Made by a program: the position numbers and the translations under genes
The notes under the pieces: model-generated
Told to the model about the DNA's origin: nothing
Seen by the model: the letters and a program-made list of their open reading frames with translations, nothing else
The model's database searches: none
Source of the DNA: Intestinibacillus sp. Marseille-P6563
GTDB taxonomy: Bacteria > Bacillota > Clostridia > Oscillospirales > Butyricicoccaceae
Length of the DNA stretch: 64,000 bases
Direction of reading: 5' to 3'
Assembly: GCF_900604335.1 (NCBI RefSeq)
Contig: NZ_UWOD01000002.1
Span: 1,240,001 to 1,304,000 of the forward strand
Part shown: positions 7,795 to 14,502 of the stretch, in pieces
How the letters are laid out: every line of letters starts with the position of its first letter
Position numbering within the stretch: the stretch's first letter is position 1

Positions 7795-9042
7795 TTAAGC
7801 AACTGTTAATCCCTGCTTCTCGAGGAATCGTTTAGCCTGCTTGATTGCTTTAGCAAGCTGCTGCTCTTTCAGATGTTCCGGCATATCAATTTTGAAGATA
7901 TCCACCGGGTTCCATACTTCGCCGGTACAGAACATAGAGTAGATCGCCGTCAGGATCATTCTGGCAATAGCAATGATTGCCCGTTTCTTGCCCCTGCGCT
8001 TGGCAATGCGCTCATATTTCAGGGCGTAATAAGGATTTTTCTTGTCCTTCACCGCAGCGTGAGCGACTTGCACCAAAGCAGGCTTGAGATAAACACCGGC
8101 CCGAGAAATACGAACAGACTTTTTCTTTCCTGCAGATTCGTTATTGCCGGGAGTCAATCCGGCCCAGCAGCAAAGCCGCTTGGAAGAGCCAAACTGATGC
8201 ATATCTATGCCGATTTCAGAGATGATGGTGATTGCGGAGTTGCGGTTAATACCCGGAATGGTGCAAAGAAGATTGATTTCACCTTCATATTTTGCGACCA
8301 TCTCATTGACACAGGCATCTACCTTAGCAATCATCATCCCAATAAAATCATAATGCTCACGGATAATTTTGATGCGAGCTTTCTGTTCATCGGCAATAGA
8401 GAAGCCCACAATAGACTCCAGAACTTGCTCGGCTTTCTTTTTGAGGGAGCGCTGTAACAGGGAAACACAATGGTCAGCGTCAAAGGATTCATCGGATGCG
8501 AGGTAGTCCGTAATAGCAGTTGCGGACTTGCCAAACATATCGGACACAACGGAATCCAGCGCCACATTGCAGACGGTAAAAGCGTTCTGAAAGCGATTTT
8601 TCTCGCTGCTCTTCATAGAAACCAGCTTATAACGATAGCGGGTAAACTCGCGCAGAATGCGGATATCCAAATTGGGGATGAAGCTGCTTTTCACGAGACC
8701 AATACGAAACAGATCCCCGATCCACTTGGAGTCTTTCGTATCATCCTTGTTTCCCTTGACAGCCTTTACCCATTTGGGGTTGGCAATCACGACACGAATG
8801 CCGCGCTTTTCGAGGATGTTGAATACAGGAACCCAATACTTCCCAGTAGACTCCATGCAGACATCCAGGCAGTCGCGTTCCAGGAGCCAGTCGGCAAAAC
8901 GGTTCAAGTCCGAGTTAAATGTGCTGAATCGCTTTTTCTGATAGTGGGGCTGCAAGCTGTCTGCGGGCGTGGTGATGATGGTAGCAACCAGAAATGTTTT
9001 GTGAACATCTACACCGCAGCAGGTTGGGAATACGACTTTCAC
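7795..9042 (-). CDS. IS110-family transposase (bridge-RNA-guided recombinase)
   Basis: This 415-residue protein has an N-terminal DEDD (RuvC-like) domain, with CGVDVHKTFLVATI carrying the first Asp, MESTGKYW supplying the Glu, and NPKWVKAVKGNKDDTKD the later acids. The C-terminal transposase_20 domain (LLCTIPGINRNSAITIISEIG, then WAGLTPGNNESAGKKK) holds the catalytic serine region. IS110 enzymes work with an RNA encoded next to them. The start is the GTG at 9042, preceded by GAGGAGG. There are no terminal inverted repeats, as expected for this family. It is inserted between the nucleoside phosphorylase and ANT(9) genes. Confidence 0.93.
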   Translation of the reverse strand: MKVVFPTCCGVDVHKTFLVATIITTPADSLQPHYQKKRFSTFNSDLNRFADWLLERDCLDVCMESTGKYWVPVFNILEKRGIRVVIANPKWVKAVKGNKDDTKDSKWIGDLFRIGLVKSSFIPNLDIRILREFTRYRYKLVSMKSSEKNRFQNAFTVCNVALDSVVSDMFGKSATAITDYLASDESFDADHCVSLLQRSLKKKAEQVLESIVGFSIADEQKARIKIIREHYDFIGMMIAKVDACVNEMVAKYEGEINLLCTIPGINRNSAITIISEIGIDMHQFGSSKRLCCWAGLTPGNNESAGKKKSVRISRAGVYLKPALVQVAHAAVKDKKNPYYALKYERIAKRRGKKRAIIAIARMILTAIYSMFCTGEVWNPVDIFKIDMPEHLKEQQLAKAIKQAKRFLEKQGLTVA

Positions 9043-9260
9043 AGTAAAACCTCCTCATCAAAATAGTAGCAAGGAGAATGCAGGGACTGAACTGCCAAGC
9101 AATTAACAGGTGTTAATACAATTCTTAGTGTGCGGGCTCGTAGCGCCACTTATTTGTGCTTGAAAAGGCGGTTCTAACACTGATTACAATACTGGCTTGA
9201 ACTCTGGATGTAATCTACGACTCACCCTACCGTGCGTTGTAGTGTGCTTCCCCCTCAACA
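9043..9260 (-). ncRNA. candidate IS110 bridge RNA region
   Basis: About 220 non-coding bases lie immediately upstream of the IS110 transposase on its own strand. In IS110-group elements (as opposed to IS1111) the bridge RNA with target- and donor-binding loops is encoded there. The stretch contains several short self-complementary segments (for example TTAACA/TGTTAA at about 9107-9118). I did not fold it or define its ends, so location is the only support. Confidence 0.45.
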
Positions 9261-9344
9261 AAATTCTACAAGAAAGGCGGTCGTTTGTCTGCACTCTTTC
9301 ATCCCTATTTGTGCGGACGCAATGCGGCCGAATGGTTGATTACA

Positions 9345-10121
9345 ATGAATATAAATGAATTTCCACAACAAGTAAATCAAGTTATTTCAATAGCAGAAAC
9401 CATATTACAAGGTCAAATATTGGGGATATATTTATATGGTTCAGCAACAATGAATGGGCTGCGTCCAGATAGTGATATAGATATACTGATAATTACTAAA
9501 CAAGAATTGAGTAATTCAATCAGAGCAGATCTAACAAAGCAATTATTGAAAATTTCTGGCTCCGTAGGCTGTATTGAAAAAAGACCTTTAGAGGTAACTA
9601 TTATCAATCAATCTGATATTGTTCCGCTGCAATTTCCGCCAAAATGTCAGTATATGTATGGTGAATGGCTAAGGGGAGAGATGGAAGCAGGAGAATATCC
9701 GCAAGCCTGCAATGACCCAGATATAATGATTTTATTATGGCAAGCAAGAAAAAATAGCATAACTTTGAAGGGGGCGGAAAGCAAAGAGCTTATTCCCGCT
9801 ATCCCATTTCACGAAATTAAAAAAGCAATTCGGTTTTCTTTACCTGGTTTGATTTCCAGCTTTAAGGGTGATGAAAGAAATGTGTTATTAACCTTATCAC
9901 GAATGTGGTTTACTTTAGTAACAGAAGAAATCACGACAAAAGATGTTGCCGCAAAATGGGTAATTTTAAAATTGCCGGAGAGATTTCCCCCCCTGCTAAC
10001 AACGGCAAAGGAAGCTTATTTGGGAAATTTGTCTGATGAATGGGAGACTGTAGAAAAGGAAGCGATGGCACTTGTAGAATATATGAAAAAACAAATTGAG
10101 GAATTACTTAGAACAGAGTAG
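9345..10121 (+). CDS. ANT(9)-type spectinomycin O-nucleotidyltransferase
   Basis: The product has 258 residues, close to the ~260 of ANT(9)-Ia. The nucleotidyltransferase motif LYGSATMNGLRPDSDIDILII (residues ~31-51) carries the GS and DxD residues that bind ATP and Mg. Further matches to ANT(9) include PLEVTIIN, YGEWLRGE, QARKNSI, SFKGDERNVLLTLSRMW and EITTKDVAAKW. The enzyme adenylylates spectinomycin in the cytoplasm. I start at the ATG at 9345 from the family length; 20 more codons are open upstream. It is A+T-rich and lies in the element, so it is acquired. It is a divergent member, so the exact allele cannot be named. Confidence 0.88.
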   Translation: MNINEFPQQVNQVISIAETILQGQILGIYLYGSATMNGLRPDSDIDILIITKQELSNSIRADLTKQLLKISGSVGCIEKRPLEVTIINQSDIVPLQFPPKCQYMYGEWLRGEMEAGEYPQACNDPDIMILLWQARKNSITLKGAESKELIPAIPFHEIKKAIRFSLPGLISSFKGDERNVLLTLSRMWFTLVTEEITTKDVAAKWVILKLPERFPPLLTTAKEAYLGNLSDEWETVEKEAMALVEYMKKQIEELLRTE

Positions 10122-10164
10122 CAAAGTTAGCGGGGCCAATCAACGGTCAAGATGAACGGCGCAT

Positions 10165-10190
10165 TGAAGTGCTCCCCAAAAGTTGGACAA
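10165..10190. repeat. left terminal inverted repeat of the IS3-family element
   Basis: The 26-base repeat pairs with 11590-11615 with two mismatches and starts with the TG dinucleotide usual for IS3-family ends. Confidence 0.85.
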
Positions 10191-10193
10191 AAG

Positions 10194-11042
10194 TTATGCG
10201 GCAAAGCCATTTTGAATTCTGTATTGGACAGGACTTAACCCATTCAATTTTTCTTTGATTCGGTTATGGTTATAGTATTCAAGATAAGCGATCAGTTCCT
10301 GGCAGAACTCGTCTAATGATTGGAACGTCCGCAGGTATAGCAGTTCCGATTTTAACAGTCCGAAGAAGTTTTCCATAACCGCATTGTCCAGACAGTTTCC
10401 CTTTCTGGACATACTTTGCCGAATGCCTTTTTCTAACAGTCTTTTTTGATACCTGACGTTCTGATATTGCCAGCCCTGATCCGAATGAAGGATCAGCCCG
10501 CTGCTGTCCGGGAGCCGGGAGAATGCTTTATCCAGCATCTCATCCACCTGGCGGTAATTAGCCCGTTCACTGATGGCATAGCTGATGATCTCACCATTAT
10601 ACAGGTCAAGCACAGGAGAAAGATAAAGTTTGTTTCCAAACAGGGAAAACTCAGTCACATCAGTTACCCATTTCTGATTCGGCCTTTCCGCATGGAAATC
10701 TCTAGCCAGTAGATTTGGTGCAATCTTGCCGACTTCTCCACGGTAAGAACGATACTTTTTCATTCGTACCATACATTTTAGGCCTGACTCCTTCATCAGC
10801 TTTTGTACCGTCTTGTGGTTCAGACAAAAGCCTCTGTTGCGTAATTCCATACCAATCCGCCGATACCCGTACCGGCCTTGATTCTCCTGATAAATTGCTA
10901 TGATTTCCGCCCTTTCTTTTGCGTATTTATCCACAGCATTGGCTTTCCGGGAATGATAGTAGTATGTACTTCGGGGAATGCCGGCCAGTTTAAGTAATGC
11001 TGCCAGAGGATAATCACGCCTTAATTCTGTAACAGCAGCCAC
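10194..11042 (-). CDS. IS3-family transposase OrfB (DDE integrase domain)
   Basis: This frame codes for the catalytic part of the transposase. An HTH_21-like region (YGYRRIGMELRNRGF...) precedes the rve domain, with the DDE residues in KWVTDVTEF, LHSDQGWQYQ and NFFGLLKSE. The listed start is a GTG at 11042, but the same frame is open further upstream into orfA, so translation probably comes from a -1 frameshift in orfA at the A7 run (11089-11096) giving an OrfAB fusion. The product matches IS150/IS3 OrfB in length (about 280 residues). Confidence 0.93.
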   Translation of the reverse strand: MAAVTELRRDYPLAALLKLAGIPRSTYYYHSRKANAVDKYAKERAEIIAIYQENQGRYGYRRIGMELRNRGFCLNHKTVQKLMKESGLKCMVRMKKYRSYRGEVGKIAPNLLARDFHAERPNQKWVTDVTEFSLFGNKLYLSPVLDLYNGEIISYAISERANYRQVDEMLDKAFSRLPDSSGLILHSDQGWQYQNVRYQKRLLEKGIRQSMSRKGNCLDNAVMENFFGLLKSELLYLRTFQSLDEFCQELIAYLEYYNHNRIKEKLNGLSPVQYRIQNGFAA

Positions 11043-11050
11043 AACATCGC

Positions 11051-11572
11051 TTATTCGGGTTCTTCCCGCTTCTGAATTAAGGCGTTTAATTTTTTTAGGT
11101 AATCATTCTCCATTCTCAACCGGTAATTTTCTTCTGACAGCCGCTTGTTTTCCTGTTGCAGCTCCGACTGTTCCTGCTTCTTTTGTCGTTTTTCGCTACC
11201 TTTTGTCGCCTGCTTTTTCATAAGTCCCCGTGCACCTTCCTTTTGGAATTTCTTCTCCCACCGGCACACTGTTACAACATCAAGGCAAAAGTGCATAGCT
11301 GTCTGTGTACAGGATAAGTGATGTTCCTGCTTGTATTGTAACACTTTTAGGCGAAACTCGCCATCAAAGCCTTTTTGTCGGCCAACCAGATTTCTGCTTA
11401 GAAGTCCTTTTGCACCATGCAGCTTATACAAGTTTACCCATTTTTCAATCGGCGTACAGGATACGCAAAATTTCTCGGATGCCTCTTTGCGTGTATGCCC
11501 TTCCAGTACATACTGAACAACTGCTAATTTTAATTCCTCACTGAACAATTCTTTTCCCATAGATTTCTGCAC
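11051..11572 (-). CDS. IS3-family transposase OrfA (helix-turn-helix protein)
   Basis: The product has 173 residues with two helix-turn-helix units (LEGHTRKEASEKFCVSCTPIEKW, then CTQTAMHFCLDVVTVCRWEKKF) and a C-terminal leucine zipper (LQQENKRLSEENYRLRMEND) ending in YLKKLNALIQKREEPE. It binds the terminal repeats. Near its 3' end the coding strand has CTAAAAAAATTAAAC, a slippery site; a -1 shift leads into the OrfB frame, which has no stop between this point and 11042. The start ATG is 17 bases inside the right repeat. Confidence 0.92.
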   Translation of the reverse strand: MQKSMGKELFSEELKLAVVQYVLEGHTRKEASEKFCVSCTPIEKWVNLYKLHGAKGLLSRNLVGRQKGFDGEFRLKVLQYKQEHHLSCTQTAMHFCLDVVTVCRWEKKFQKEGARGLMKKQATKGSEKRQKKQEQSELQQENKRLSEENYRLRMENDYLKKLNALIQKREEPE

Positions 11573-11589
11573 CCCTTTCGTTGACTTTC

Positions 11590-11615
11590 TTGTCCAACTT
11601 TTGGGGTGCAGTTCA
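11590..11615. repeat. right terminal inverted repeat of the IS3-family element
   Basis: This is the partner of 10165-10190. It lies just upstream of OrfA and probably overlaps its promoter. Confidence 0.85.
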
Positions 11616-12058
11616 CCCGTTCATTTCAGCCTTGACGGTTGCCCGCTGTCCTGTTACTTTTCCGGGAGTGTAGCCACAACTTCGGGACACTTTGTCCACA
11701 AGTCGGAGCGTAGGACGAGGGACGGGGGCTTTCATATACGCCCAGTCTGCTGTTGAAACCAGACCTGTGCTTACGGCTCTACGCCACGCAAGCACAGCCC
11801 TGTTTTCCTGCTGCTCCAAATGCCCTTGCCCTCCCCGGCGGCAACGGCATTTTCACGGCAACGCCGACAGAGCGTATAACACACTACACTTTGCTTCGCA
11901 AAGTCGTGTGCCAAATGGGGGCGTTGCCCCCTTTGGAAACCCCCACAAGAAAAGGCGGTACGCTACCCCTCCACGGGGCGCATACCGCCTTTTCTTGTTA
12001 TCCAGCCCTCCGGCTGTATCGGTTGAGCAAAAGTCAGCGTGGGATTGATGTGGTATCT
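11616..12058. other. right-end non-coding region with clustered hairpins
   Basis: I see no convincing gene in these 443 bases. There are three strong inverted repeats: ACACTTTGCTTCGCAAAGTCGTGT near 11885-11912 (TTTGC/GCAAA core), GGGGGC-GTT-GCCCCC near 11917-11931, and a large hairpin with arms CAAGAAAAGGCGGTACGC and GCATACCGCCTTTTCTTG (about 11946-11999). A short frame on the minus strand (11613-11819) has no start signal. The region ends at the element's terminal repeat and may hold a replication or transfer site of the element. Confidence 0.5.
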
Positions 12059-12085
12059 TTATCTAAGTGAACCCCCACGCTCCCA
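12053..12085. other. attR, right element-chromosome junction
   Basis: The element's right terminal repeat (TATCTTTATCTAAGTGAACC) meets the chromosomal SKWERG codons. The deduced crossover dinucleotide is 12075-12076. With attL it reconstructs an uninterrupted glycine-glycine-glycine-cysteine stretch in the host gene. Confidence 0.75.
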
Positions 12086-12196
12086 CTTGCTCACCGCCTT
12101 GTCGCTGACCAGCAGCCGGTCGGCGAGTTGTTTTTGGGTCAATCCCTTTTCGCGCCGCAGCGAACGGATGAGCGCACCGATTTTGCTTGCATCCAC
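12077..12196 (-). pseudogene. XRE-desulfoferrodoxin-like regulator, N-terminal part (split by element)
   Basis: From a GTG at 12196 (GGGAGGTG eight bases upstream) the frame reads VDASKIGALIRSLRREKGLT, then QKQLADRLLVSDKAVSKWER, an intact first four helices of an XRE domain. Across the junction it continues into element DNA as GGSLR and stops at 12059-12061. It is the 5' half of the gene whose 3' half lies at 1201-1659. A 45-residue remnant could still be made and might bind DNA poorly, since the fifth helix and the metal-binding domain are gone. Confidence 0.9.
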
Positions 12197-12278
12197 GGTT
12201 TTCACCTCCCGCAGCTTATTGTACCCGGATTTGCGCATCCGGGCAAGGAACGCTCCGTAGAGTTTGGCATTTGGATAT

Positions 12279-12316
12279 AAAAAAACACATCGCAGACTAT
12301 CGTCTGCGATGTGTTT
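12279..12316 (-). terminator. intrinsic terminator of the tRNA-Leu pair
   Basis: The hairpin ACACATCGCAGAC/GTCTGCGATGTGT is followed on the minus strand by a run of T, directly after the CCA end of the proximal tRNA gene. Confidence 0.85.
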
Positions 12317-12401
12317 GGTGCAGATGGAGGGACTTGAACCCTCACGCCCTTGCGAGCACTAGCACCTGAAGCTAGCGCGTCTGCCATTCCGCCACATCTG
12401 C
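12316..12401 (-). tRNA. tRNA-Leu (anticodon CAG)
   Basis: The 86-base gene has the acceptor stem GCAGATG/CATCTGC, discriminator A and an encoded CCA. The anticodon loop TTCAGGT sits in a GCTAGC-type stem, giving anticodon CAG. A long class-II variable arm (TGCTCGCAAGGGCG) and the T-loop GGTTCAAGTCC confirm tRNA-Leu. It is the second gene of a tandem tRNA-Leu pair read on the minus strand. Confidence 0.95.
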
Positions 12402-12425
12402 ATGTCAAATTTTTTTGGTCGAAGT

Positions 12426-12510
12426 TGGTGCGGGTAACAGGACTTGAACCTGCACACCTCGCGGTACCAGAACCTAAATCTGGCGCGTCTGCCAATTCCG
12501 CCATACCCGC
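12426..12510 (-). tRNA. tRNA-Leu (anticodon TAG)
   Basis: The 85-base gene has the acceptor stem GCGGGTA/TACCCGC with encoded CCA. The anticodon loop TTTAGGT in a CCAGA/TCTGG stem gives anticodon UAG. A class-II variable arm and GGTTCAAGTCC T-loop are present. It lies 24 bases before the CAG gene, so both are likely on one transcript. Confidence 0.95.
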
Positions 12511-12534
12511 GTTTCTTCCGCGTCAGCGATATTT

Positions 12535-12563
12535 ATTATAGCGCATGGGGCGGCATTTGTCCA
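12535..12563 (-). promoter_or_regulatory. promoter of the tRNA-Leu pair
   Basis: On the minus strand TGGACA (12558-12563), a 17-base spacer and TATAAT (12535-12540) stand 25 bases upstream of the first tRNA. Confidence 0.85.
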
Positions 12564-12611
12564 GAGGAAATTTGCAATTTTTTAAAAAAATTTTTTTGCA
12601 CGATTTTTTCC

Positions 12612-12756
12612 AACAAAAAAACAACTTCGCTCTTTGGGAGCGAAGTTGCCTGAGAAGAAGAGAAAAGAGGTGATATGAGCAATTGAAATGCCGGTCGGCC
12701 AGTCTGCTTTATGAGCATTTCTGGTTCCGGTTGACCATTTGTTTGTTTCTTTTGAT
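12612..12756 (-). ncRNA. possible small RNA between tRNA-Leu and ttcA
   Basis: On the minus strand TTGCAT (12786-12791), a 17-base spacer and TATCCT (12763-12768) could start a transcript near 12756 that ends at a strong hairpin plus T run (12615-12648). No gene accounts for that terminator. The -10 box is imperfect, and no known RNA family was recognised. Confidence 0.3.
12615..12648 (-). terminator. intrinsic terminator, minus strand, no assigned gene
   Basis: CAACTTCGCTC-(loop)-GAGCGAAGTTG is followed on the minus strand by seven T. The plus strand has no T tract on the other side, so it is directional. The ~350 bases upstream on the minus strand hold no convincing gene. Confidence 0.7.
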
Positions 12757-12932
12757 GTATTTAGGATACTGCGAATACAAAAAAAATGCAAGCATAGCAA
12801 TAGACAAAATACACGAATTTTTTCGCTTCAAAATAGACATTTCGCCCAACACTTCCGGATGCCATCCGGCGAACGGCGGAAACCCTGCACATTTTGCCTG
12901 ATTTGCCGGTCCGGCCTGCGCATGCCGCCGGT

Positions 12933-12961
12933 TTGACAGACCGCGCATTTTGGTGCATCAT
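12933..12961 (+). promoter_or_regulatory. promoter of the TtcA-like gene
   Basis: TTGACA (12933-12938) is followed after 17 bases by CATCAT, overlapping CATAAT three bases on. The -35 and following bases (TTGACAGACCGCGC) are identical to those of the promoter at 14503. Confidence 0.6.
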
Positions 12962-13007
12962 AATCTTATGCAACATTCGCACTGTCAAATAGAAAGGAGC
13001 GGTTTTC

Positions 13008-13817
13008 ATCGACTGCCGTGAGATTGAACGCGTACTGACCACCCGCTTTGCGCGCACCCTGCGCGACCCCTTTGTCCGCGCGTTAAACGAATACCATCTG
13101 ATCGTCCCCGGCGACCGCATTGCGGTCTGCATTTCGGGCGGCAAGGACTCCATGCTGCTGGCCAAACTGCTGCAAAACCAACAAAAGTATGGCCGCATCC
13201 CCTTTTCCCTGATTTTTCTGGCCATGGACCCTGGGTATGCACCCGAAGTGCGCCGCCACATTGAGGAAAATGCCGAACGCTTGGAACTTCCGGTCGAATT
13301 CTTCCACACCAATGTACTGCGCGTGGCGGCCAACCATGCCGCCGAACACCCCTGTTTCCTGTGCGCCAAAATGCGCCGGGGCCATCTTTATACCGAGGCA
13401 CAGGCCCGCGGCTGCAACAAAATTGCCCTGGGCCACCATTACGATGACGCCATTGAAACCGTTCTGATGGGCCTGATGTATGGCGGCCAGGTGCAGGCCA
13501 TGTTGCCCCGGCTGCAAAGCCGCAACTATCCGGGTATGGAGCTCATCCGTCCGCTGTATCAGGTGCGCGAGCGCGCCGTACAGGACTGGGCCGAGGCCTG
13601 CGGTCTGACCTTTCTCCCCTGTGGCTGCCCGGCATCCGCGCGCAAGCAGGACACCAAACGCGCGCAAATCAAAGCGCTGATCGCCTCGCTGGCGGCCGAG
13701 AACCCGCAGATCGAAGCCAACATCCTCAACGCGGTCAAAAATGTGGATGTGGACAAGGTGCTGGGCTGGCGGGAAGGCTCGGGGCCAAAACATACTTTCG
13801 TTGACAAATTTTCTTGA
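13008..13817 (+). CDS. TtcA-like tRNA 2-thiolation enzyme (PP-loop ATPase)
   Basis: The product has 269 residues. The PP-loop motif CISGGKDSM lies at about residues 43-51, the CFLCAKMRRG cysteine pair near residue 120, and GHHYDDAIETVLM follows. This is the TtcA/TtuA family, which thiolates tRNA using an iron-sulfur cluster and ATP. No ATG, GTG or TTG exists in frame between the upstream stop (12990) and the PP-loop; the first ATG is within SGGKDSM and would destroy the ATP site. AAAGGAG at 12993-12999 points to an ATC start at 13008, eight bases on, which aligns with the family's N-terminus (xxxxEIERxLxxxF). Either translation starts at a rare codon or the base is a mutation or error. Confidence 0.85.
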   Translation: MDCREIERVLTTRFARTLRDPFVRALNEYHLIVPGDRIAVCISGGKDSMLLAKLLQNQQKYGRIPFSLIFLAMDPGYAPEVRRHIEENAERLELPVEFFHTNVLRVAANHAAEHPCFLCAKMRRGHLYTEAQARGCNKIALGHHYDDAIETVLMGLMYGGQVQAMLPRLQSRNYPGMELIRPLYQVRERAVQDWAEACGLTFLPCGCPASARKQDTKRAQIKALIASLAAENPQIEANILNAVKNVDVDKVLGWREGSGPKHTFVDKFS

Positions 13818-13865
13818 TATTTTGTCGAATTGGTCCATTTTTTGTCCTAAAAAAAGATTTAACAC

Positions 13866-13894
13866 TTGCCATTTTTTGCTTTCTACGCTATAAT
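13866..13894 (+). promoter_or_regulatory. promoter of the PadR-like gene
   Basis: TTGCCA (13866-13871), a 17-base spacer and TATAAT (13889-13894). The leader to the ATG at 14065 is about 165 bases long; I see no clear structure in it. Confidence 0.8.
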
Positions 13895-14064
13895 GAAACC
13901 ATAAGACGACATACCATTTGCACGCTTTTTCGTAGCACCGCTTCAGCGTTTGGCCTGCGCACGGCATGTATTCCCCTTCCGTCTTGCAGAAGCATTGCTT
14001 CTCCTGGCGGTATCACAGGAAATGTGTTTACCCCATTTTATTTGTTTCGGAGAAGGGACCTGAC

Positions 14065-14460
14065 ATGGAACATTCGACTTATCCGCCCGCGGCAGCCGCC
14101 CATTCCCGCAGCGGTTCGCTGGCCGGCATGGAAAACAATTTCAAAAAGGCAATCACCGAATTACTGGTGCTGTTCCTGCTCAACGAACGGGAGATGTACA
14201 TCAACGAAATCACCGCGGAACTGTCCCGCCGCAGCGGCGAATCCTTCCAAATCGTATTTCCCTACGCGGTCATTTACCGGATGCAGCGCTTTGGCTACAT
14301 CGATGAGACGCAGAAGCAGCGCGCGCCCGACGGGCGGCTGCGCCAGTATTACGGCATCACGCCCGATGGCTCGTCCTATCTCAAGGAGCTTCTGGCGTTT
14401 TACCGGCATCTGTCCGACGGCGTGGCCAAAATTCTGGCCAGCCCGTCTGATTCCCCGTAA
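14065..14460 (+). CDS. PadR-like winged-helix regulator
   Basis: The product has 131 residues. After a ~25-residue Ala/Ser/Pro-rich N-terminus, residues ~30-115 form a PadR-type winged helix: AITELLVLFLLNEREMYINEITAELSRRS, VIYRMQRFGYIDE and RLRQYYGITPDGSSYL, the last being the wing. Such proteins repress transport or stress genes, often as dimers. It has its own promoter and terminator. The neighbouring antiporter is controlled by a riboswitch, so the target is unclear. The start is the ATG at 14065, since the longer frame has no start signals. Confidence 0.78.
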   Translation: MEHSTYPPAAAAHSRSGSLAGMENNFKKAITELLVLFLLNEREMYINEITAELSRRSGESFQIVFPYAVIYRMQRFGYIDETQKQRAPDGRLRQYYGITPDGSSYLKELLAFYRHLSDGVAKILASPSDSP

Positions 14461-14467
14461 GCAAGAG

Positions 14468-14495
14468 GCACATCCCTTTTTCGGATGTGCTTTTT
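14468..14495 (+). terminator. intrinsic terminator after the PadR-like gene
   Basis: GCACATCC/GGATGTGC stem with a six-T tail. Confidence 0.88.
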
Positions 14496-14502
14496 TCTGT
14501 GC

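Larger units (their letters stand above)
10165..11615. mobile_element. IS3-family (IS150-group) insertion sequence
   Basis: Two overlapping-frame transposase genes lie on the minus strand, bounded by terminal inverted repeats with TG...CA ends. The left end starts TGAAGTGCTCCCCAAAAGTT and the right end, read inward, TGAACTGCACCCCAAAAGTT; both continue GGACAA, with two mismatches in 26 bases. No clear 3-4 bp target duplication is visible. Both transposase frames are intact, so the copy may be active. Confidence 0.9.
1660..12076. mobile_element. integrative mobilizable element with serine recombinase, MobV and spectinomycin resistance
   Basis: The element is inserted inside an XRE regulator gene whose two halves flank it. 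The gene order is large serine recombinase, small protein, MobV relaxase, RepA_N, Cys-rich VLP protein, XRE repressor, nucleoside phosphorylase, IS110, ANT(9) and IS3. Its two termini are imperfect inverted repeats of about 21 bp: one reads inward from 1660 as GGTTTCCCTTAGTTAAAGAT, the other from the right end as GGGTTCACTTAGATAAAGAT. Joined end to end these form a near-palindromic attP with a symmetric centre, as serine integrases use. No conjugation machinery (VirB4, VirD4) is present, so transfer would need a helper element. Confidence 0.92.

Noticed and set aside
11613-11819. 68-codon minus-strand frame at the right end of the element
   Set aside because: It starts without a ribosome site, overlaps the IS3 terminal repeat, and shows no family. 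A short stretch resembles one at about 5840, so it may be a remnant, but it is not supportable as a gene.
12260-12310. Second hairpin near the tRNA genes as an attachment site
   Set aside because: It has the form and position of the tRNA terminator; the element's junction lies 200 bases away in the XRE gene, so this element did not use the tRNA as a target.
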